A stretch of 64,000 nucleotides of DNA from Anaerolineae bacterium (GCA_014879665.1 JACSRP010000114.1:1-64000); one strand, 5' to 3'. Shown: positions 40,589 to 51,194, numbered from the stretch's first letter. Translations and numbers: made by a program. Notes: generated from the sequence alone by a model not told the origin.

Positions 40589-41224
40589 ATGAAGGGCATT
40601 ATCGGTAAGAAGGTAGGCATGACTCAGGTCTTTGACGAGCACGGGAACGTAGTTCCTGTGACCGTTCTGCAGGCCGGGCCGTGCTATGTCACCCAGATTC
40701 GTACAGCCGACAAGGATGGCTACAGCGCCATTCAGCTCGGTTTCGGGGAAATCAAGCCGCAGCGCCTCACAAAAGGCCAGCTTGGTCATCTCCAGAAAAA
40801 TAACCTGCCTGCGGTGCGTCACCTGCGCGAATTTCGTATTCAGGGCGACGTTGATCTTTCCGAAGGCTCAACCATTAAGGCTGATGTGTTTGCTAAGGGC
40901 GAACGTGTTGATGTCATCGGCGTCAGCAAGGGTCGTGGTTTTGCCGGCACCATCAAGCGCCATAATTTTCACCGGCAGCCAAAGACCCACGGTCAGTCGG
41001 ACCGCGAACGCGCACCCGGTTCAGTTGGTGGCACCACCAATCCCGGTCGTACGTTTAAGGGCCAGCGTATGGCGGGACGTATGGGCAACGACCGTGTAAC
41101 GGCTCAGAACCTTGAAGTCGTCGTGGTTGATGCTGATCGCAACCTGCTCGCCGTCAGAGGTTCCGTTCCCGGCGCAAACGGCGGCATCGTCGTCGTTAAG
41201 CCGACTACGCGGGTACGCCGCTAA
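40589..41224 (+). CDS. rplC: 50S ribosomal protein L3
   Basis: GIIGKKVGMTQVFDEHG; KGRGFAGTIKRHNFHRQPKTHGQS. Confidence 0.98.
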   Translation: MKGIIGKKVGMTQVFDEHGNVVPVTVLQAGPCYVTQIRTADKDGYSAIQLGFGEIKPQRLTKGQLGHLQKNNLPAVRHLREFRIQGDVDLSEGSTIKADVFAKGERVDVIGVSKGRGFAGTIKRHNFHRQPKTHGQSDRERAPGSVGGTTNPGRTFKGQRMAGRMGNDRVTAQNLEVVVVDADRNLLAVRGSVPGANGGIVVVKPTTRVRR

Positions 41225-41245
41225 AAGCGAGAGGGAGTTGACGTC

Positions 41246-41872
41246 ATGCAAGTTCCAGTGCTGGATATAAACGGTAAGCAGATTAAGACGATTGATCTGC
41301 CCGCCGATATTTTTGAAGCCAGGATTAACAAGCCTTTGATGCATCAGGCTTACGTTCGCCAGATGGCGAATGCCCGTCTTGGAACGCATAAAGTGCAGCG
41401 CCGTGCCGATGTTAGCCGCACGACTGCCAAGATGTACCGCCAGAAGGGCACCGGTCGCGCCCGTCACGGTTCGCGCTCCGCCACTCAGTTTATCGGCGGC
41501 GGCCGCCCGATGGGCCCTCAGCCGCGGGATTATTCGCTCGCTATGCCGAAGAAAATGCGTCAGGGTGCCATTCGCAGCGCGTTAAGCGCGCTGGCAGCAG
41601 ATGGACAGCTCGTATTCGTGGATACGCTGTCAGTTAAAGATGCCAAAACCAAGGAAGCCGGTCGTATTCTCAAGGCCCTTGCTGGTGAGAATAAGAAGCT
41701 CGTTTTGGTGACTGGCACGGAAGAAGATGTCAAACGCAGCGTCAACAACCTGCCGGATGCTAAGACGCTCAATTGTCGCTATCTGAATGTGCGCGATTTG
41801 CTCACCTTTGATCGCGTGATTGTGCCGCTGGCTGCCCTAGACATCATCACCGAAATCTGGGGTAAGGAGTAA
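41246..41872 (+). CDS. rplD: 50S ribosomal protein L4
   Basis: MYRQKGTGRARHGSRSATQFIGGGRPMGPQPRDYS. Confidence 0.98.
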   Translation: MQVPVLDINGKQIKTIDLPADIFEARINKPLMHQAYVRQMANARLGTHKVQRRADVSRTTAKMYRQKGTGRARHGSRSATQFIGGGRPMGPQPRDYSLAMPKKMRQGAIRSALSALAADGQLVFVDTLSVKDAKTKEAGRILKALAGENKKLVLVTGTEEDVKRSVNNLPDAKTLNCRYLNVRDLLTFDRVIVPLAALDIITEIWGKE

Positions 41873-41877
41873 CAACA

Positions 41878-42174
41878 ATGGCAGATTTGCATCTATACGA
41901 CATCATCATGCGCCCGGTTGTAACTGAACACTCTACTCGCCTGGTCGAAGGCAAGAATCAGTATGTGTTTGAAGTGCACCGCGATGCGACTAAGCCGCAA
42001 ATCAAGACGGCAGTCGAGACCATCTTCGATAAGAAAGTGGTCAAAGTAAACACGATGATCATGCCTGCCAAGCGCGGGCTGCGTGGCCGACGTGCCTACT
42101 GGCGCTCAAAAGAGTGGAAGAAGGCGATTGTTACCCTTTCGCCCGGCGACAAAATCGATCTTTTTGAAGTATAA
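41878..42174 (+). CDS. rplW: 50S ribosomal protein L23
   Basis: RPVVTEHSTRLVEGKNQYVFEVHRDATKPQIKTAVE. Confidence 0.97.
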   Translation: MADLHLYDIIMRPVVTEHSTRLVEGKNQYVFEVHRDATKPQIKTAVETIFDKKVVKVNTMIMPAKRGLRGRRAYWRSKEWKKAIVTLSPGDKIDLFEV

Positions 42175-42189
42175 CGGGGCGAGAGAAAC

Positions 42190-43023
42190 ATGCCGGTCAA
42201 AGCATATAAGCCCACCTCGGCAGGTCGTCGTGGCATGACGGGCTTTACATTTTCAGAAATTACCCGCTCGAAGCCGGAACGGTCCCTGACCGAAGCCCTT
42301 CGCAAGCGGGGCGGGCGCAACAACGTTGGGCGCATTACGGTGCGTCATCGCGGTGGTGGCCACAAACGTCGCTATCGTCTGATTGACTTCCGTCGCAACA
42401 AGTTTGATTGCGCAGCATCGGTCGTCTCAATCGAGTACGATCCCAATCGCTCGGCTCGTATTGCCCTGTTGGAATATGCGGACGGCGAGAAGCGCTACAT
42501 CATTGCGCCGCTGGGACTGAAGGTCGGAGATCGCGTCGCTAATGGCGAGCTTGCCGAACTTCGCCCCGGTAATGCAATGTTCATTCGTGACATTCCGGTG
42601 GGTACGCAGATTCACAATATCGAACTGCTGCCCGGCGATGGTGGGCAGCTAGCACGTTCCGCTGGTGTCTCAGCGCAGCTGCTGGCAAAAGAAGGCATCT
42701 ATGCTCAGGTTCGCTTGCCAAGCGGTGAAGTTCGCCTGATCCATGAGCGCTGTATGGCCACCATCGGGCAGGTGGGTAATACCGAACATGGCAACATCAA
42801 GTTGGGTAAAGCCGGTCGTAATCGCTGGTTGGGCTGGCGCCCGTCCGTTCGCGGTATCGCAATGGACCCCGGCGGTCACCCTCATGGTGGTGGTGAAGGC
42901 CGTTCTGGTATCGGTATGCCCGGGCCGAAAACGCCATGGGGTAAGCCAGCTTTAGGTAAGCGTACGCGCAACAATAAGCGTACTAATCGCTTCATTGTGC
43001 GCCGTCGTGGTACGGGCCGTTAG
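42190..43023 (+). CDS. rplB: 50S ribosomal protein L2
   Basis: [47 protein letters not shown]. Confidence 0.98.
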   Translation: MPVKAYKPTSAGRRGMTGFTFSEITRSKPERSLTEALRKRGGRNNVGRITVRHRGGGHKRRYRLIDFRRNKFDCAASVVSIEYDPNRSARIALLEYADGEKRYIIAPLGLKVGDRVANGELAELRPGNAMFIRDIPVGTQIHNIELLPGDGGQLARSAGVSAQLLAKEGIYAQVRLPSGEVRLIHERCMATIGQVGNTEHGNIKLGKAGRNRWLGWRPSVRGIAMDPGGHPHGGGEGRSGIGMPGPKTPWGKPALGKRTRNNKRTNRFIVRRRGTGR

Positions 43024-43043
43024 TCGGTGAGGGAAAACAAATT

Positions 43044-43316
43044 ATGAGTCGTTCACTGAAAAAGGGCCCATTCATAAGCCCGAAGCTGCTCAAGAAAATT
43101 GAGAAGCTGAATACCGAAAATAAGAAGACTGTAGTGCGGACTTGGAGCCGCGCCAGCACCATCTTCCCGCAAATGGTCGGTCACACCATCGCTGTACATG
43201 ATGGCCGTCGCCATGTTCCAATTTATGTTACTGAGAACATGGTCGGCCATAAGTTGGGCGAATTTGCGCCCACCCGCACTTATCGCGGACATCTGGTCGA
43301 GAAGAAGAAGAAATAG
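43044..43316 (+). CDS. rpsS: 30S ribosomal protein S19
   Basis: [64 protein letters not shown]. Confidence 0.98.
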   Translation: MSRSLKKGPFISPKLLKKIEKLNTENKKTVVRTWSRASTIFPQMVGHTIAVHDGRRHVPIYVTENMVGHKLGEFAPTRTYRGHLVEKKKK

Positions 43317-43327
43317 GAAGCGCAGAC

Positions 43328-43669
43328 ATGGAAGTGAAAGCAAGCACCACTTACGCGTCGATCAGCGCCCAGAAACTGCGACTGGTTTGCGATACAGTCC
43401 GTGGTATGAGTGCCGACAAGGCATTGGCGGTTCTGGAGTTCACGCCGAAGAAGGGCGCGGGCATCATTCATAAGACGCTGATCAGCGCCATTGCCAACGC
43501 GGTGAATAATTTCGACCTTGATCGTGAAACGCTGGTGATCAAGACGATCTATGCCGATGGTGGGCCAATGCTGAAGCGTTTCAAAGCTGGAGCGCGTGGC
43601 CGTTATAAGCCGCGTCTGCGCCGCACAGCGCACCTGACTATCGTTCTGTCAGACAGCACGGCGCAGTAG
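43328..43669 (+). CDS. rplV: 50S ribosomal protein L22
   Basis: ISAQKLRLVCDTVRGMSADKAL...PMLKRFKAGARGRYKPRLRRTAHLTIVL. Confidence 0.98.
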   Translation: MEVKASTTYASISAQKLRLVCDTVRGMSADKALAVLEFTPKKGAGIIHKTLISAIANAVNNFDLDRETLVIKTIYADGGPMLKRFKAGARGRYKPRLRRTAHLTIVLSDSTAQ

Positions 43670-43682
43670 GAGAGGAAAGAGC

Positions 43683-44384
43683 ATGGGTCGTAAAGTACAT
43701 CCAGTCGGTTTCCGCCTGAAGGTAAATCGTGATTGGGATGCACGTTGGTTCGCTACTGGCGAACAATATGTGCAGCAGCTTCAGCAAGATTTCGCTATTC
43801 GCCGTCTGGTCAAAAAAGAAGGCGCAAAGGCAGGGGTTTCTCGCATCGAAGTTGAGCGTTTCCCCAATCTGCTGCAGGTGACCATTCACACCGCGCGCCC
43901 CGGCATCCTGATCGGGCAAAAGGGTGCTGCGGTCAAGAAAATTCGTACTGCGCTCGAAGAGCTGTATGGCGCAACTAAAGATAATGGCCGTAAGGTCAAA
44001 GTCGAAGTCGCCGAAATTGAGAAGCCAGATACCGATGCGCTGCTGATCGCAGAAAATATCGCCGGTCAGTTGGAGCGCCGCATTGGCCACAGTCGTGCCA
44101 TGAAGCGCGCCGTCAGTCAGGCGATGCGCCAGGGCGCACAGGGTATCAAGATTGAAGTAAGCGGCCGCCTTGCAGGTTCCGATATGGCACGCCGTGAGTG
44201 GGTAGCAGAAGGTCGCATCCCGCGCAATACGTTGCGTGCCAACATTGACTTCAACCGCGCGGAAGCGCTGACCACCTTTGGCCGAATCGGGATCAAGGTG
44301 TGGGTCTACAAGGGCGAAGTTTATGGCGTCGAGCAGAAGCCGGAACAGCAGCAGAACAAGTCGGACGTGTACGTAACGCCCTAA
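43683..44384 (+). CDS. rpsC: 30S ribosomal protein S3
   Basis: MGRKVHPVGFRL; RPGILIGQKGAAVKKI; GRLAGSDMARREWVAEGRIPRNTLRANID. Confidence 0.98.
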   Translation: MGRKVHPVGFRLKVNRDWDARWFATGEQYVQQLQQDFAIRRLVKKEGAKAGVSRIEVERFPNLLQVTIHTARPGILIGQKGAAVKKIRTALEELYGATKDNGRKVKVEVAEIEKPDTDALLIAENIAGQLERRIGHSRAMKRAVSQAMRQGAQGIKIEVSGRLAGSDMARREWVAEGRIPRNTLRANIDFNRAEALTTFGRIGIKVWVYKGEVYGVEQKPEQQQNKSDVYVTP

Positions 44385-44422
44385 GGCGTTCGGCGCGAAT
44401 CGGTTGAGGAGTATCGAAAAAG

Positions 44423-44857
44423 ATGTTAATGCCGAAGCGTGTGAAATACCGCAAGCAAATGCGCGGGCGCATGACGGGTAAATCGTATCGCGGTTCGACG
44501 GTTTCATTTGGCGAATTTGGTTTGCAGGCGCTGGAGCCAATCTGGTTGACCAGCCGGCAAATCGAAGCAGCACGTCGAACGATGGTGCGCTATATCAAGC
44601 GTCGTGGCAAAGTGTGGATTCGCGTGTTCCCTGATAAACCGTTCACCAAACGTGCTGCTGAAACACGTATGGGTACCGGTAAGGGGCCTGTCGAATATTG
44701 GGTAGCAGTTGTTCGCCCCGGTCGTGTGCTCTTCGAAATGGGTGGCATTCCTGAAGAGGAAGCCAAAGAAGCCCTTCGTCTTGCCGCGATGAAGCTGCCC
44801 ATCAAAACCAAGATCGTCAAGCGTATTGACCCGATTTCCGGGCAGGAGCTTGTCTGA
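44423..44857 (+). CDS. rplP: 50S ribosomal protein L16
   Basis: [36 protein letters not shown]. Confidence 0.98.
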   Translation: MLMPKRVKYRKQMRGRMTGKSYRGSTVSFGEFGLQALEPIWLTSRQIEAARRTMVRYIKRRGKVWIRVFPDKPFTKRAAETRMGTGKGPVEYWVAVVRPGRVLFEMGGIPEEEAKEALRLAAMKLPIKTKIVKRIDPISGQELV

Positions 44858-45066
44858 TGGACATTCGCGAAATTCGTGGACTATCCGACGAAAAGCTGCG
44901 CGATCAGCTTGAAGATCTGAAGGAAGCGTTATTTAATCTCCGCTTCCAGAAGGCATTCGGTCAGCTTGAAGACCCGAATGCAATCCGTAGGGCACGCAAA
45001 GATGTAGCCCGTGTAGAAACGGTGCTGCGCGAGCGTCAGACACAGAAGGAAGGCACCAATGGCTAA
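44857..45066 (+). CDS. rpmC: 50S ribosomal protein L29
   Basis: [57 protein letters not shown]. Confidence 0.97.
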   Translation: MDIREIRGLSDEKLRDQLEDLKEALFNLRFQKAFGQLEDPNAIRRARKDVARVETVLRERQTQKEGTNG

Positions 45067-45391
45067 TAAACGCCGCCGTCTGGTCGGGCGCGTGGTCAGC
45101 GACAAGATGGAAAAGACGGTTGTCGTCGCCATCGAACGCCAGAAACTGCACCCGATCTACAAGAAGGTCATCAAGACCACCAAGAAGGTGATGGCACACG
45201 ACGAAAGCAATGCCGTTCAGGTAGGCGCGTTGGTTCGTGTGGTCGAAAGCCAGCCGATGAGCAAGAACAAGCGCTGGGTCGTTGAAGAAGTTCTGGAAAC
45301 AATGGGCAAGGAAGAGCTGCAAACTTTGCCGGATGAGAAGATCCTTCAGAACGATGAAGCGGGTGAAGTTGTTGAGGAGGCCGCAGAATGA
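45059..45391 (+). CDS. rpsQ: 30S ribosomal protein S17
   Basis: [45 protein letters not shown]; acidic C-terminal extension. Confidence 0.96.
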   Translation: MANKRRRLVGRVVSDKMEKTVVVAIERQKLHPIYKKVIKTTKKVMAHDESNAVQVGALVRVVESQPMSKNKRWVVEEVLETMGKEELQTLPDEKILQNDEAGEVVEEAAE

Positions 45392-45759
45392 TTCAAACTG
45401 AATCACGCATCAAGGTGGCTGATAACACCGGTGCTCAGGAACTACTCGTCATCCGCGTTCTGGGAGGCTCATTCCGTCGCTACGGGGGCATTGGCGATAT
45501 CGTCGTCGGTACCGTCAAGCAGGCGCAGCCGCAGGGCAGCGTCAAGAAAAGCGACGTCGTGAAAGCCGTCATCGTGCGTGTGGCGAAAGAATACCGCCGT
45601 GACGATGGCTCCTATATCCGCTTTGACGATAATGCAGCAGTCATCCTCGCGGACGACCTGCAAAACCCGCGTGGTACACGCGTGTTTGGGCCAGTAGCGC
45701 GTGAACTGCGCGATAAAGGCTTTCTCAAGATCGTTTCGCTCGCCCCAGAAACTCTGTAG
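45388..45759 (+). CDS. rplN: 50S ribosomal protein L14
   Basis: [28 protein letters not shown]. Confidence 0.98.
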   Translation: MIQTESRIKVADNTGAQELLVIRVLGGSFRRYGGIGDIVVGTVKQAQPQGSVKKSDVVKAVIVRVAKEYRRDDGSYIRFDDNAAVILADDLQNPRGTRVFGPVARELRDKGFLKIVSLAPETL

Positions 45760-45776
45760 GGAGAGGAAGATCGAAG

Positions 45777-46106
45777 ATGCAGCGTGTGAAAACGGGCGAT
45801 ACCGTTGAAGTGAAAGCAGGGAAGGACCTCGGCGAACGCGGCGAAGTTCTGGCGGTATACCCCAGGGAAGATCGCGTGGTCGTTCAGGGCGTGAACATGC
45901 TCAAGCGCCATCGTAAGGCGCAGCAAGCGGGAGATCGTCAGGTTCCGGCTCAGATTGTGGACTTTGAAGGTAAACTTCACCTGTCCAATGTGATGGTTGT
46001 GTGTCCCTCTTGCGACAAGGCCACCCGTGTGGGTTACCGCGTTCGTGATGATGGCAGCAAAGTGCGCTTCTGCAAGAAGTGCAATGCTGAGATTGATAAG
46101 GTTTAG
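45777..46106 (+). CDS. rplX: 50S ribosomal protein L24
   Basis: KTGDTVEVKAGKDLGERGEVLAVYPREDRVVVQGVNMLKRH; C-terminal CxxC..CxxC. Confidence 0.97.
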   Translation: MQRVKTGDTVEVKAGKDLGERGEVLAVYPREDRVVVQGVNMLKRHRKAQQAGDRQVPAQIVDFEGKLHLSNVMVVCPSCDKATRVGYRVRDDGSKVRFCKKCNAEIDKV

Positions 46107-46123
46107 GTCGAGGACGATAAGCA

Positions 46124-46672
46124 ATGGCGAATTACGCTATTCAAGAACGCTATAAAGAAAAGGTCGTCCCGGCGCTGATGCAGGAGTTTCAATTCAAGAA
46201 CATCATGCAAGTGCCCCGTATCGAGAAGATTGTTCTCAATATTGGTGCTGGTGATGCCGTTGACAACCCGAAAACGCTGGACGGTGCCGTAACTGATGTG
46301 CGCACAATTACCGGGCAGCAGCCCGTAATTACCAAGGCGCGCAAAAGCATCGCCACCTTCAAACTGCGTGAAGGCCGCGCCATCGGCGTGAAGGTGACTC
46401 TTCGCGGCGAGCGTATGTGGGCGCTGCTGGATCGGTTGATGAATGTTGCCCTGCCGCGTATTCGTGACTTCCGGGGTGTTTCACCGGATACCTTTGATGG
46501 TCGTGGAAACTACACCATCGGTTTGCGGGAACAATTGATGTTCCCTGAGATTCAGTACGACAAGATTGACAAGGTGCGTGGGATGGAGATTACCATCGTC
46601 ACCACCGCGAAGAACGACGAAGAAGGGCGTCGTCTTCTGAAGCTGCTGGGAATGCCCTTCCGTGAGCGTTAG
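46124..46672 (+). CDS. rplE: 50S ribosomal protein L5
   Basis: [37 protein letters not shown]. Confidence 0.98.
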   Translation: MANYAIQERYKEKVVPALMQEFQFKNIMQVPRIEKIVLNIGAGDAVDNPKTLDGAVTDVRTITGQQPVITKARKSIATFKLREGRAIGVKVTLRGERMWALLDRLMNVALPRIRDFRGVSPDTFDGRGNYTIGLREQLMFPEIQYDKIDKVRGMEITIVTTAKNDEEGRRLLKLLGMPFRER

Positions 46673-46691
46673 CTAAAGGTGGAATAGAGCA

Positions 46692-46898
46692 ATGGCGAAA
46701 CGATCAGTTACTGCCCGCGAGGGCCGCCGTAAATTCAAGGTGCGTGTACACAATCGCTGCCAGTTTGTGGACGTTAATTCGGGCAAGATTTGTGGCCGCC
46801 CACGCGGTTACATTCGGCGTTTTGGTCTATGCCGTATCCATTTCCGCGAACTTGCGCTTGAGGGAAAAATTCCCGGCGTGGTGAAGTCGAGTTGGTAA
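46692..46898 (+). CDS. rpsN: 30S ribosomal protein S14, type Z-like with altered zinc knuckle
   Basis: [54 protein letters not shown]. Confidence 0.95.
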   Translation: MAKRSVTAREGRRKFKVRVHNRCQFVDVNSGKICGRPRGYIRRFGLCRIHFRELALEGKIPGVVKSSW

Positions 46899-46920
46899 GC
46901 TACCAGAGGACTACCGAGCC

Positions 46921-47325
46921 ATGATGAGTGATCCCATCGCAGATATGCTGACGCGTGTTCGAAATGCGCTGATGGCGGGAAAAGCGACGGTTGATATTCC
47001 GTCGAGCAAAATTAAGGTCGAGATTGCCCGTATTCTCAAGGAAGAGGGCTACATCGAAGCGTTTGAGGTGCTAGAGCAAAAGCCATACCCGGTTTTGCAA
47101 GTCACCCTCAAGTATCATGGTGCGCGTCGTGAACGCCGCCCCGTGATCACTAATATTACGCGCATCAGCAAGCCCGGTCGCCGCGTTTATCGTGGCCGCA
47201 TGGACCTGCCTCGCGTAATGAGTGGTATCGGAATCGCCATCGTCACCACTCCAAAAGGTGTGATGACGGCTGCTCAGGCTCGTCGCGAACGTGTTGGCGG
47301 CGAAGTCCTGTGCTACGTGTGGTAA
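46921..47325 (+). CDS. rpsH: 30S ribosomal protein S8
   Basis: [43 protein letters not shown]. Confidence 0.98.
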   Translation: MMSDPIADMLTRVRNALMAGKATVDIPSSKIKVEIARILKEEGYIEAFEVLEQKPYPVLQVTLKYHGARRERRPVITNITRISKPGRRVYRGRMDLPRVMSGIGIAIVTTPKGVMTAAQARRERVGGEVLCYVW

Positions 47326-47340
47326 ACGGGAGTTGATGAT

Positions 47341-47889
47341 ATGTCTCGTATTGGCAAAATGCCGATCAATATTCCCGCAAAAGTGACAGTTGCGGTGGAT
47401 GGTCAAACCGTGACCGTAAAAGGTCCCAAAGGGGAGCTGTCACAGGTTGTTAGCCCTGTCATTGATATTGCGCAGGAAGATGGCATCATCAATGTCTCCC
47501 GGCAGAACGAAGAACGCCAGTCACGTGCTTTGCACGGCCTTACTCGCTCACTCATCAATAACATGGTGATGGGCGTATCCACAGGTTTTCAGAAAAGCCT
47601 GACGGTTGAAGGCGTTGGCTATTCGGGTGAGCTTCGTGGCAAAGACCTGGTGATGAAGCTAGGCTATTCGCATGAGATCGTCGTGCACCCTCCCGAAAAC
47701 GTCTCGTTTGAGGTTGAGGGTAAGAACCCGACAACTGTGCGCGTGAATGGCATTGACAAGCAGGTCGTTGGGCAGGTCGCTGCTGAAATTCGTCGCCTGC
47801 GTCCGCCGGAACCCTATCTGGGCAAGGGCGTTCGCTACTCCAATGAAGTGATTCGCCGTAAAGCTGGTAAAGCGGGCAAGAGCAAGTAA
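47341..47889 (+). CDS. rplF: 50S ribosomal protein L6
   Basis: [43 protein letters not shown]. Confidence 0.98.
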   Translation: MSRIGKMPINIPAKVTVAVDGQTVTVKGPKGELSQVVSPVIDIAQEDGIINVSRQNEERQSRALHGLTRSLINNMVMGVSTGFQKSLTVEGVGYSGELRGKDLVMKLGYSHEIVVHPPENVSFEVEGKNPTTVRVNGIDKQVVGQVAAEIRRLRPPEPYLGKGVRYSNEVIRRKAGKAGKSK

Positions 47890-47898
47890 GGGACGGCT

Positions 47899-48270
47899 AT
47901 GACTAAGAAAGCAATTCAGAAGCGCGAATCGCGCATTCGCCGTCACCTGCGCGTGCGTGGTACAGTAAACGGCACGCAGGAACGCCCGCGTTTGAACGTG
48001 TTCCGCAGCCTGACCAATATCTATGTTCAGGTGATTGACGATACGGCTGGCCGGACGTTGGTTTCAGCGTCCACCATTGATAACGAAGTTGCCAGCCAGA
48101 TCGAAGGCAAGAACAAGACGGAAGCTGCCAAAATTGTCGGGCAGGTCGTGGCGCAGCGCGCTAAAGCCGCCGGCATCGAAAAAGTGGTGTTTGACCGGGG
48201 TGGCTATCGCTATCAAGGGCGTGTCGCGGCAGTTGCCGAAGGCGCCCGTGAAGGCGGGTTGGAATTCTAA
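47899..48270 (+). CDS. rplR: 50S ribosomal protein L18
   Basis: [59 protein letters not shown]. Confidence 0.98.
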   Translation: MTKKAIQKRESRIRRHLRVRGTVNGTQERPRLNVFRSLTNIYVQVIDDTAGRTLVSASTIDNEVASQIEGKNKTEAAKIVGQVVAQRAKAAGIEKVVFDRGGYRYQGRVAAVAEGAREGGLEF

Positions 48271-48284
48271 GATCGGGGTGAAGC

Positions 48285-48914
48285 ATGCCAGGAAAACCAG
48301 ACAACCGCGAGAAGAGCGACAACCGCGACGAGCGTCAGCCACGCAATCGGCGTGACCGCGGTGATCGTGATAATCGCGACAATCGCGACCGCGAAGAGCG
48401 TGAACCGCTCGAAGAGCGTGTCGTTGATATCAAGCGTGTTGCCAAAGTGATCAAGGGTGGTCGGCGCTTCGCCTTCCGTACCGTGGTCGTCGTTGGTGAT
48501 ACAAACGGACGTGTTGGCATTGGCATCGGCAAGGCGCGCGGCGTTCCAGATAGTATCCGCAAGGGTACGGATCGCGCCCGCCGTGTCATGGTCAAGGTCA
48601 ATCTCTCAGGGACAACCATCCCGCATCCAGTCGTTGCCCGCTATGGCGGCGCGCAGGTTTTGCTGCGCCCTGCTGCCCCCGGTACTGGCGTCATTGCCGG
48701 TGGTGGTGTGCGTGCTGTATTGGAAGCCGCTGGCGTCCGCGACATTGTGACCAAGAGCCAGGGCAGCTCAAACCTGTTGAACGTGGCAATGGCAACGTTG
48801 CTCGCGCTTCAGCAGCTACGAAGCGGCGAAGAAATCGCCACCATGCGTGGCAAGCCGATTGAAACGGTGCGTCCGTTCTTCGAACGTAAAAAGATAGTGA
48901 CGGAGGCGCAGTAG
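48285..48914 (+). CDS. rpsE: 30S ribosomal protein S5 with Arg/Asp-rich N-terminal extension
   Basis: [49 protein letters not shown]. Confidence 0.98.
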   Translation: MPGKPDNREKSDNRDERQPRNRRDRGDRDNRDNRDREEREPLEERVVDIKRVAKVIKGGRRFAFRTVVVVGDTNGRVGIGIGKARGVPDSIRKGTDRARRVMVKVNLSGTTIPHPVVARYGGAQVLLRPAAPGTGVIAGGGVRAVLEAAGVRDIVTKSQGSSNLLNVAMATLLALQQLRSGEEIATMRGKPIETVRPFFERKKIVTEAQ

Positions 48915-48918
48915 GGCC

Positions 48919-49119
48919 ATGGCTAACGATACAGCCAAAGCAAAGACAATTCGCATAACGCTGGTGAAAAGCCCGATTGGTTATGAAAAAAGTCAGGGTG
49001 CTACCGCGCGTGCGTTAGGTCTCACCAAACTGCACAAGTCGGTTGAAAAGCCAGACAATGACGCTGTACGTGGAATGATCTACAAGATCAACCACCTCGT
49101 GCGCGTGGAAGAGGCATAA
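48919..49119 (+). CDS. rpmD: 50S ribosomal protein L30
   Basis: [54 protein letters not shown]. Confidence 0.97.
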   Translation: MANDTAKAKTIRITLVKSPIGYEKSQGATARALGLTKLHKSVEKPDNDAVRGMIYKINHLVRVEEA

Positions 49120-49121
49120 GT

Positions 49122-49646
49122 ATGAAGCTAAATGATCTTCAACCCGCTGAGGGATCAAAGACCAAGAAGACCCGCGTTGGCCGTGGTATCTCCGCTGGCA
49201 AAGGTAAAACTGCCGGTCGCGGTACCAAAGGCGCCGGTGCCCGTGGTCGTCATGCTCGCAAAGGCCCGTTCTTTGAAGGCGGTCAGCTTCCCCTCATTCG
49301 GCGTTTGCCATTCAAGCGTGGTTTCACTAATATCTTCCGTGTTGAATATCAGGAAGTGAACGTCGCAGATCTCGATGTCTTTGATGCCGGCACAGTGATC
49401 ACCGCTGCTTTGCTGGCCGACAAGGGCTTCATCCGTGATGCTAAGGATCCGGTGGTGGTACTCGGCAATGGCGATCTCACCAAGAAATTCACGGTGAAAG
49501 CCCACCGCTTTACCAAGACCGCGCAGAGCAAAATCGAAGCCGCCGGCGGCAGCATTGAAAAACTGGAACTGCTGGTGACTGGTGCTCGCGCAACGGTCAA
49601 GAAGCTTCCACAGGAGCAGCTTGCCAAACTGCAAGGCAAACAATAG
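49122..49646 (+). CDS. rplO: 50S ribosomal protein L15
   Basis: MKLNDLQPAEGSKTKKTRVGRGISAGKGKTAGRGTKGAGARG. Confidence 0.98.
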   Translation: MKLNDLQPAEGSKTKKTRVGRGISAGKGKTAGRGTKGAGARGRHARKGPFFEGGQLPLIRRLPFKRGFTNIFRVEYQEVNVADLDVFDAGTVITAALLADKGFIRDAKDPVVVLGNGDLTKKFTVKAHRFTKTAQSKIEAAGGSIEKLELLVTGARATVKKLPQEQLAKLQGKQ

Positions 49647-49774
49647 CATGATTTCTTTAGAGCGAGGGTTTCGGCTTGGCTAACGCAGCCAGTCGAAAGT
49701 GAGAGGGGTAATTTTGCCTCACATCACGCCCTCGCGCTTTGCTTTTTTCTGACGTTAGCACTAAGGACTCTGGC

Positions 49775-51088
49775 ATGATTGAAGGGCTTCGTAACGCCTT
49801 CCGCCTACCGGACTTGCGCAATAAACTGTTATTTACAGGGCTAATCCTGATTATCTACCAGTTTGCAGCGCATGTTCCCGTGGTCGGCGTTGATCGTAAC
49901 GCACTTTCCTCGCTGATCGAAGGCCAAAGTGGCGGCATCATTGGCGTTCTCAACCTGCTTTCCGGCGGCGCAGTTTCCAACTTCTCCGTCATCGCCAACG
50001 GGGTATACCCGTATATCACGGCCAACATCATCATCACCGTGTTGACCCCCGTTATTCCCCGGCTGGAAGAACTCAGCAAGGAACCGGGTGGCCGCGAAAC
50101 CATTGAACGCTACACCTATTATCTGGCTGTGCCGATGGCGATTATTCAATCCGTCAGCCAGATCCAGATTTTTAACTCCCTTGGGGGTCGCCCCATCATC
50201 CCCGGTTTCGGAACCGATCTGCTGCTGACGATTACCGTCATCGCAACCATGACCGCCGGCACATTGTTCGCCGTCTGGATGGGTAATTTGATCACCGAAC
50301 AGGGTATCGGTAACGGCGTCTCCATCATCATCTTCGCCGGTATCGTGGCACGCGCACCCACTGGCATCGCCCAACTGCTCGGCAGCTCCACGCAGCCCGC
50401 GTTTAACCTGATCCAGTTCATCTTGATCACCTTGATCAGTATTGTCGTGATCGTGATCATTCAAGAGGGCATCAGGCGAATACCCGTCCAGTATGGCAAG
50501 CGGGTTAGGGGGCGCAAACAATACGGCGGCGCCAGCACGCATATACCGCTCAAGGTCAATCCGGTAGGCATGATCCCGCTAATTTTCGCGCAGAGCATCA
50601 TTACCTTCCCGGCCTTGATCGTCAGCCTTTTCCCTGATGGCGGCTTAAAAGACACCATCAATATAACTTTCGGCTCGCAGTCCGGGTTCATCTACTGGGC
50701 GACGCTCTTTGCGCTGGTGTTCGGGTTTACCTTCATTTACTCGGATATTCTGGTCAGTAATCAGAATCTCGCCGAAAACCTACAGCGTAACGGCGGGTTT
50801 ATCCCCGGCATCCGTCCCGGTAAGAAGACGCAGGAATATATCCTGAGGGTAACGCGGCGTATCACGCTGATCGGCGCGGTATTCCTCGGCATGATCGCGG
50901 TATTCCCCGGCGTCATCGAGTTTATCAATCGTCTGCTCTTCCCCAGCGAGGTGATCAGCGGTAGCAATAATCCGGCGCTTGTGCTGGGCGGTTCCGCTTT
51001 GATCATCGTGGTTGGTGTGGTCATTGATACGATGCGCCAGCTTGAAGCGCAGTTGGTCATGCGCAATTACGACCGTTTCATCCGCTAA
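49775..51088 (+). CDS. secY: Protein translocase subunit SecY (start corrected to MIEGLRNAFRLPDLRNK)
   Basis: Ten-TM SecY family; IRPGKKTQEYILRVTRRITLIGAVFLG. Confidence 0.97.
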   Translation: MIEGLRNAFRLPDLRNKLLFTGLILIIYQFAAHVPVVGVDRNALSSLIEGQSGGIIGVLNLLSGGAVSNFSVIANGVYPYITANIIITVLTPVIPRLEELSKEPGGRETIERYTYYLAVPMAIIQSVSQIQIFNSLGGRPIIPGFGTDLLLTITVIATMTAGTLFAVWMGNLITEQGIGNGVSIIIFAGIVARAPTGIAQLLGSSTQPAFNLIQFILITLISIVVIVIIQEGIRRIPVQYGKRVRGRKQYGGASTHIPLKVNPVGMIPLIFAQSIITFPALIVSLFPDGGLKDTINITFGSQSGFIYWATLFALVFGFTFIYSDILVSNQNLAENLQRNGGFIPGIRPGKKTQEYILRVTRRITLIGAVFLGMIAVFPGVIEFINRLLFPSEVISGSNNPALVLGGSALIIVVGVVIDTMRQLEAQLVMRNYDRFIR

Positions 51089-51128
51089 GCGGAGAGGGTC
51101 GTTCATAGGGTCATCGTTGTACTATTTC

Positions 51129-51152
51129 AAGAGCGCAGCATGCTGCGCTCTT
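51129..51152 (+). terminator. Terminator-like perfect palindrome between secY and adk
   Basis: AAGAGCGCAGCATGCTGCGCTCTT followed by GCTATTATTT. Confidence 0.55.
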
Positions 51153-51194
51153 GCTATTATTTACACTGTTACAAGCTAACTTATGGAGTGCGCA

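Noticed and set aside
43638-44573. 311-aa minus-strand ORF opposite rpsC/rplP
   Set aside because: Antisense shadow of S3/L16; no recognisable family
49739-49774. TTG-started extension of SecY
   Set aside because: Overlaps the terminator-like U-tract; ATG at 49775 starts the conserved N-terminus
49841-50542. 233-aa minus-strand ORF rich in Asp/His/Gly
   Set aside because: Antisense to secY TM segments; composition artefact
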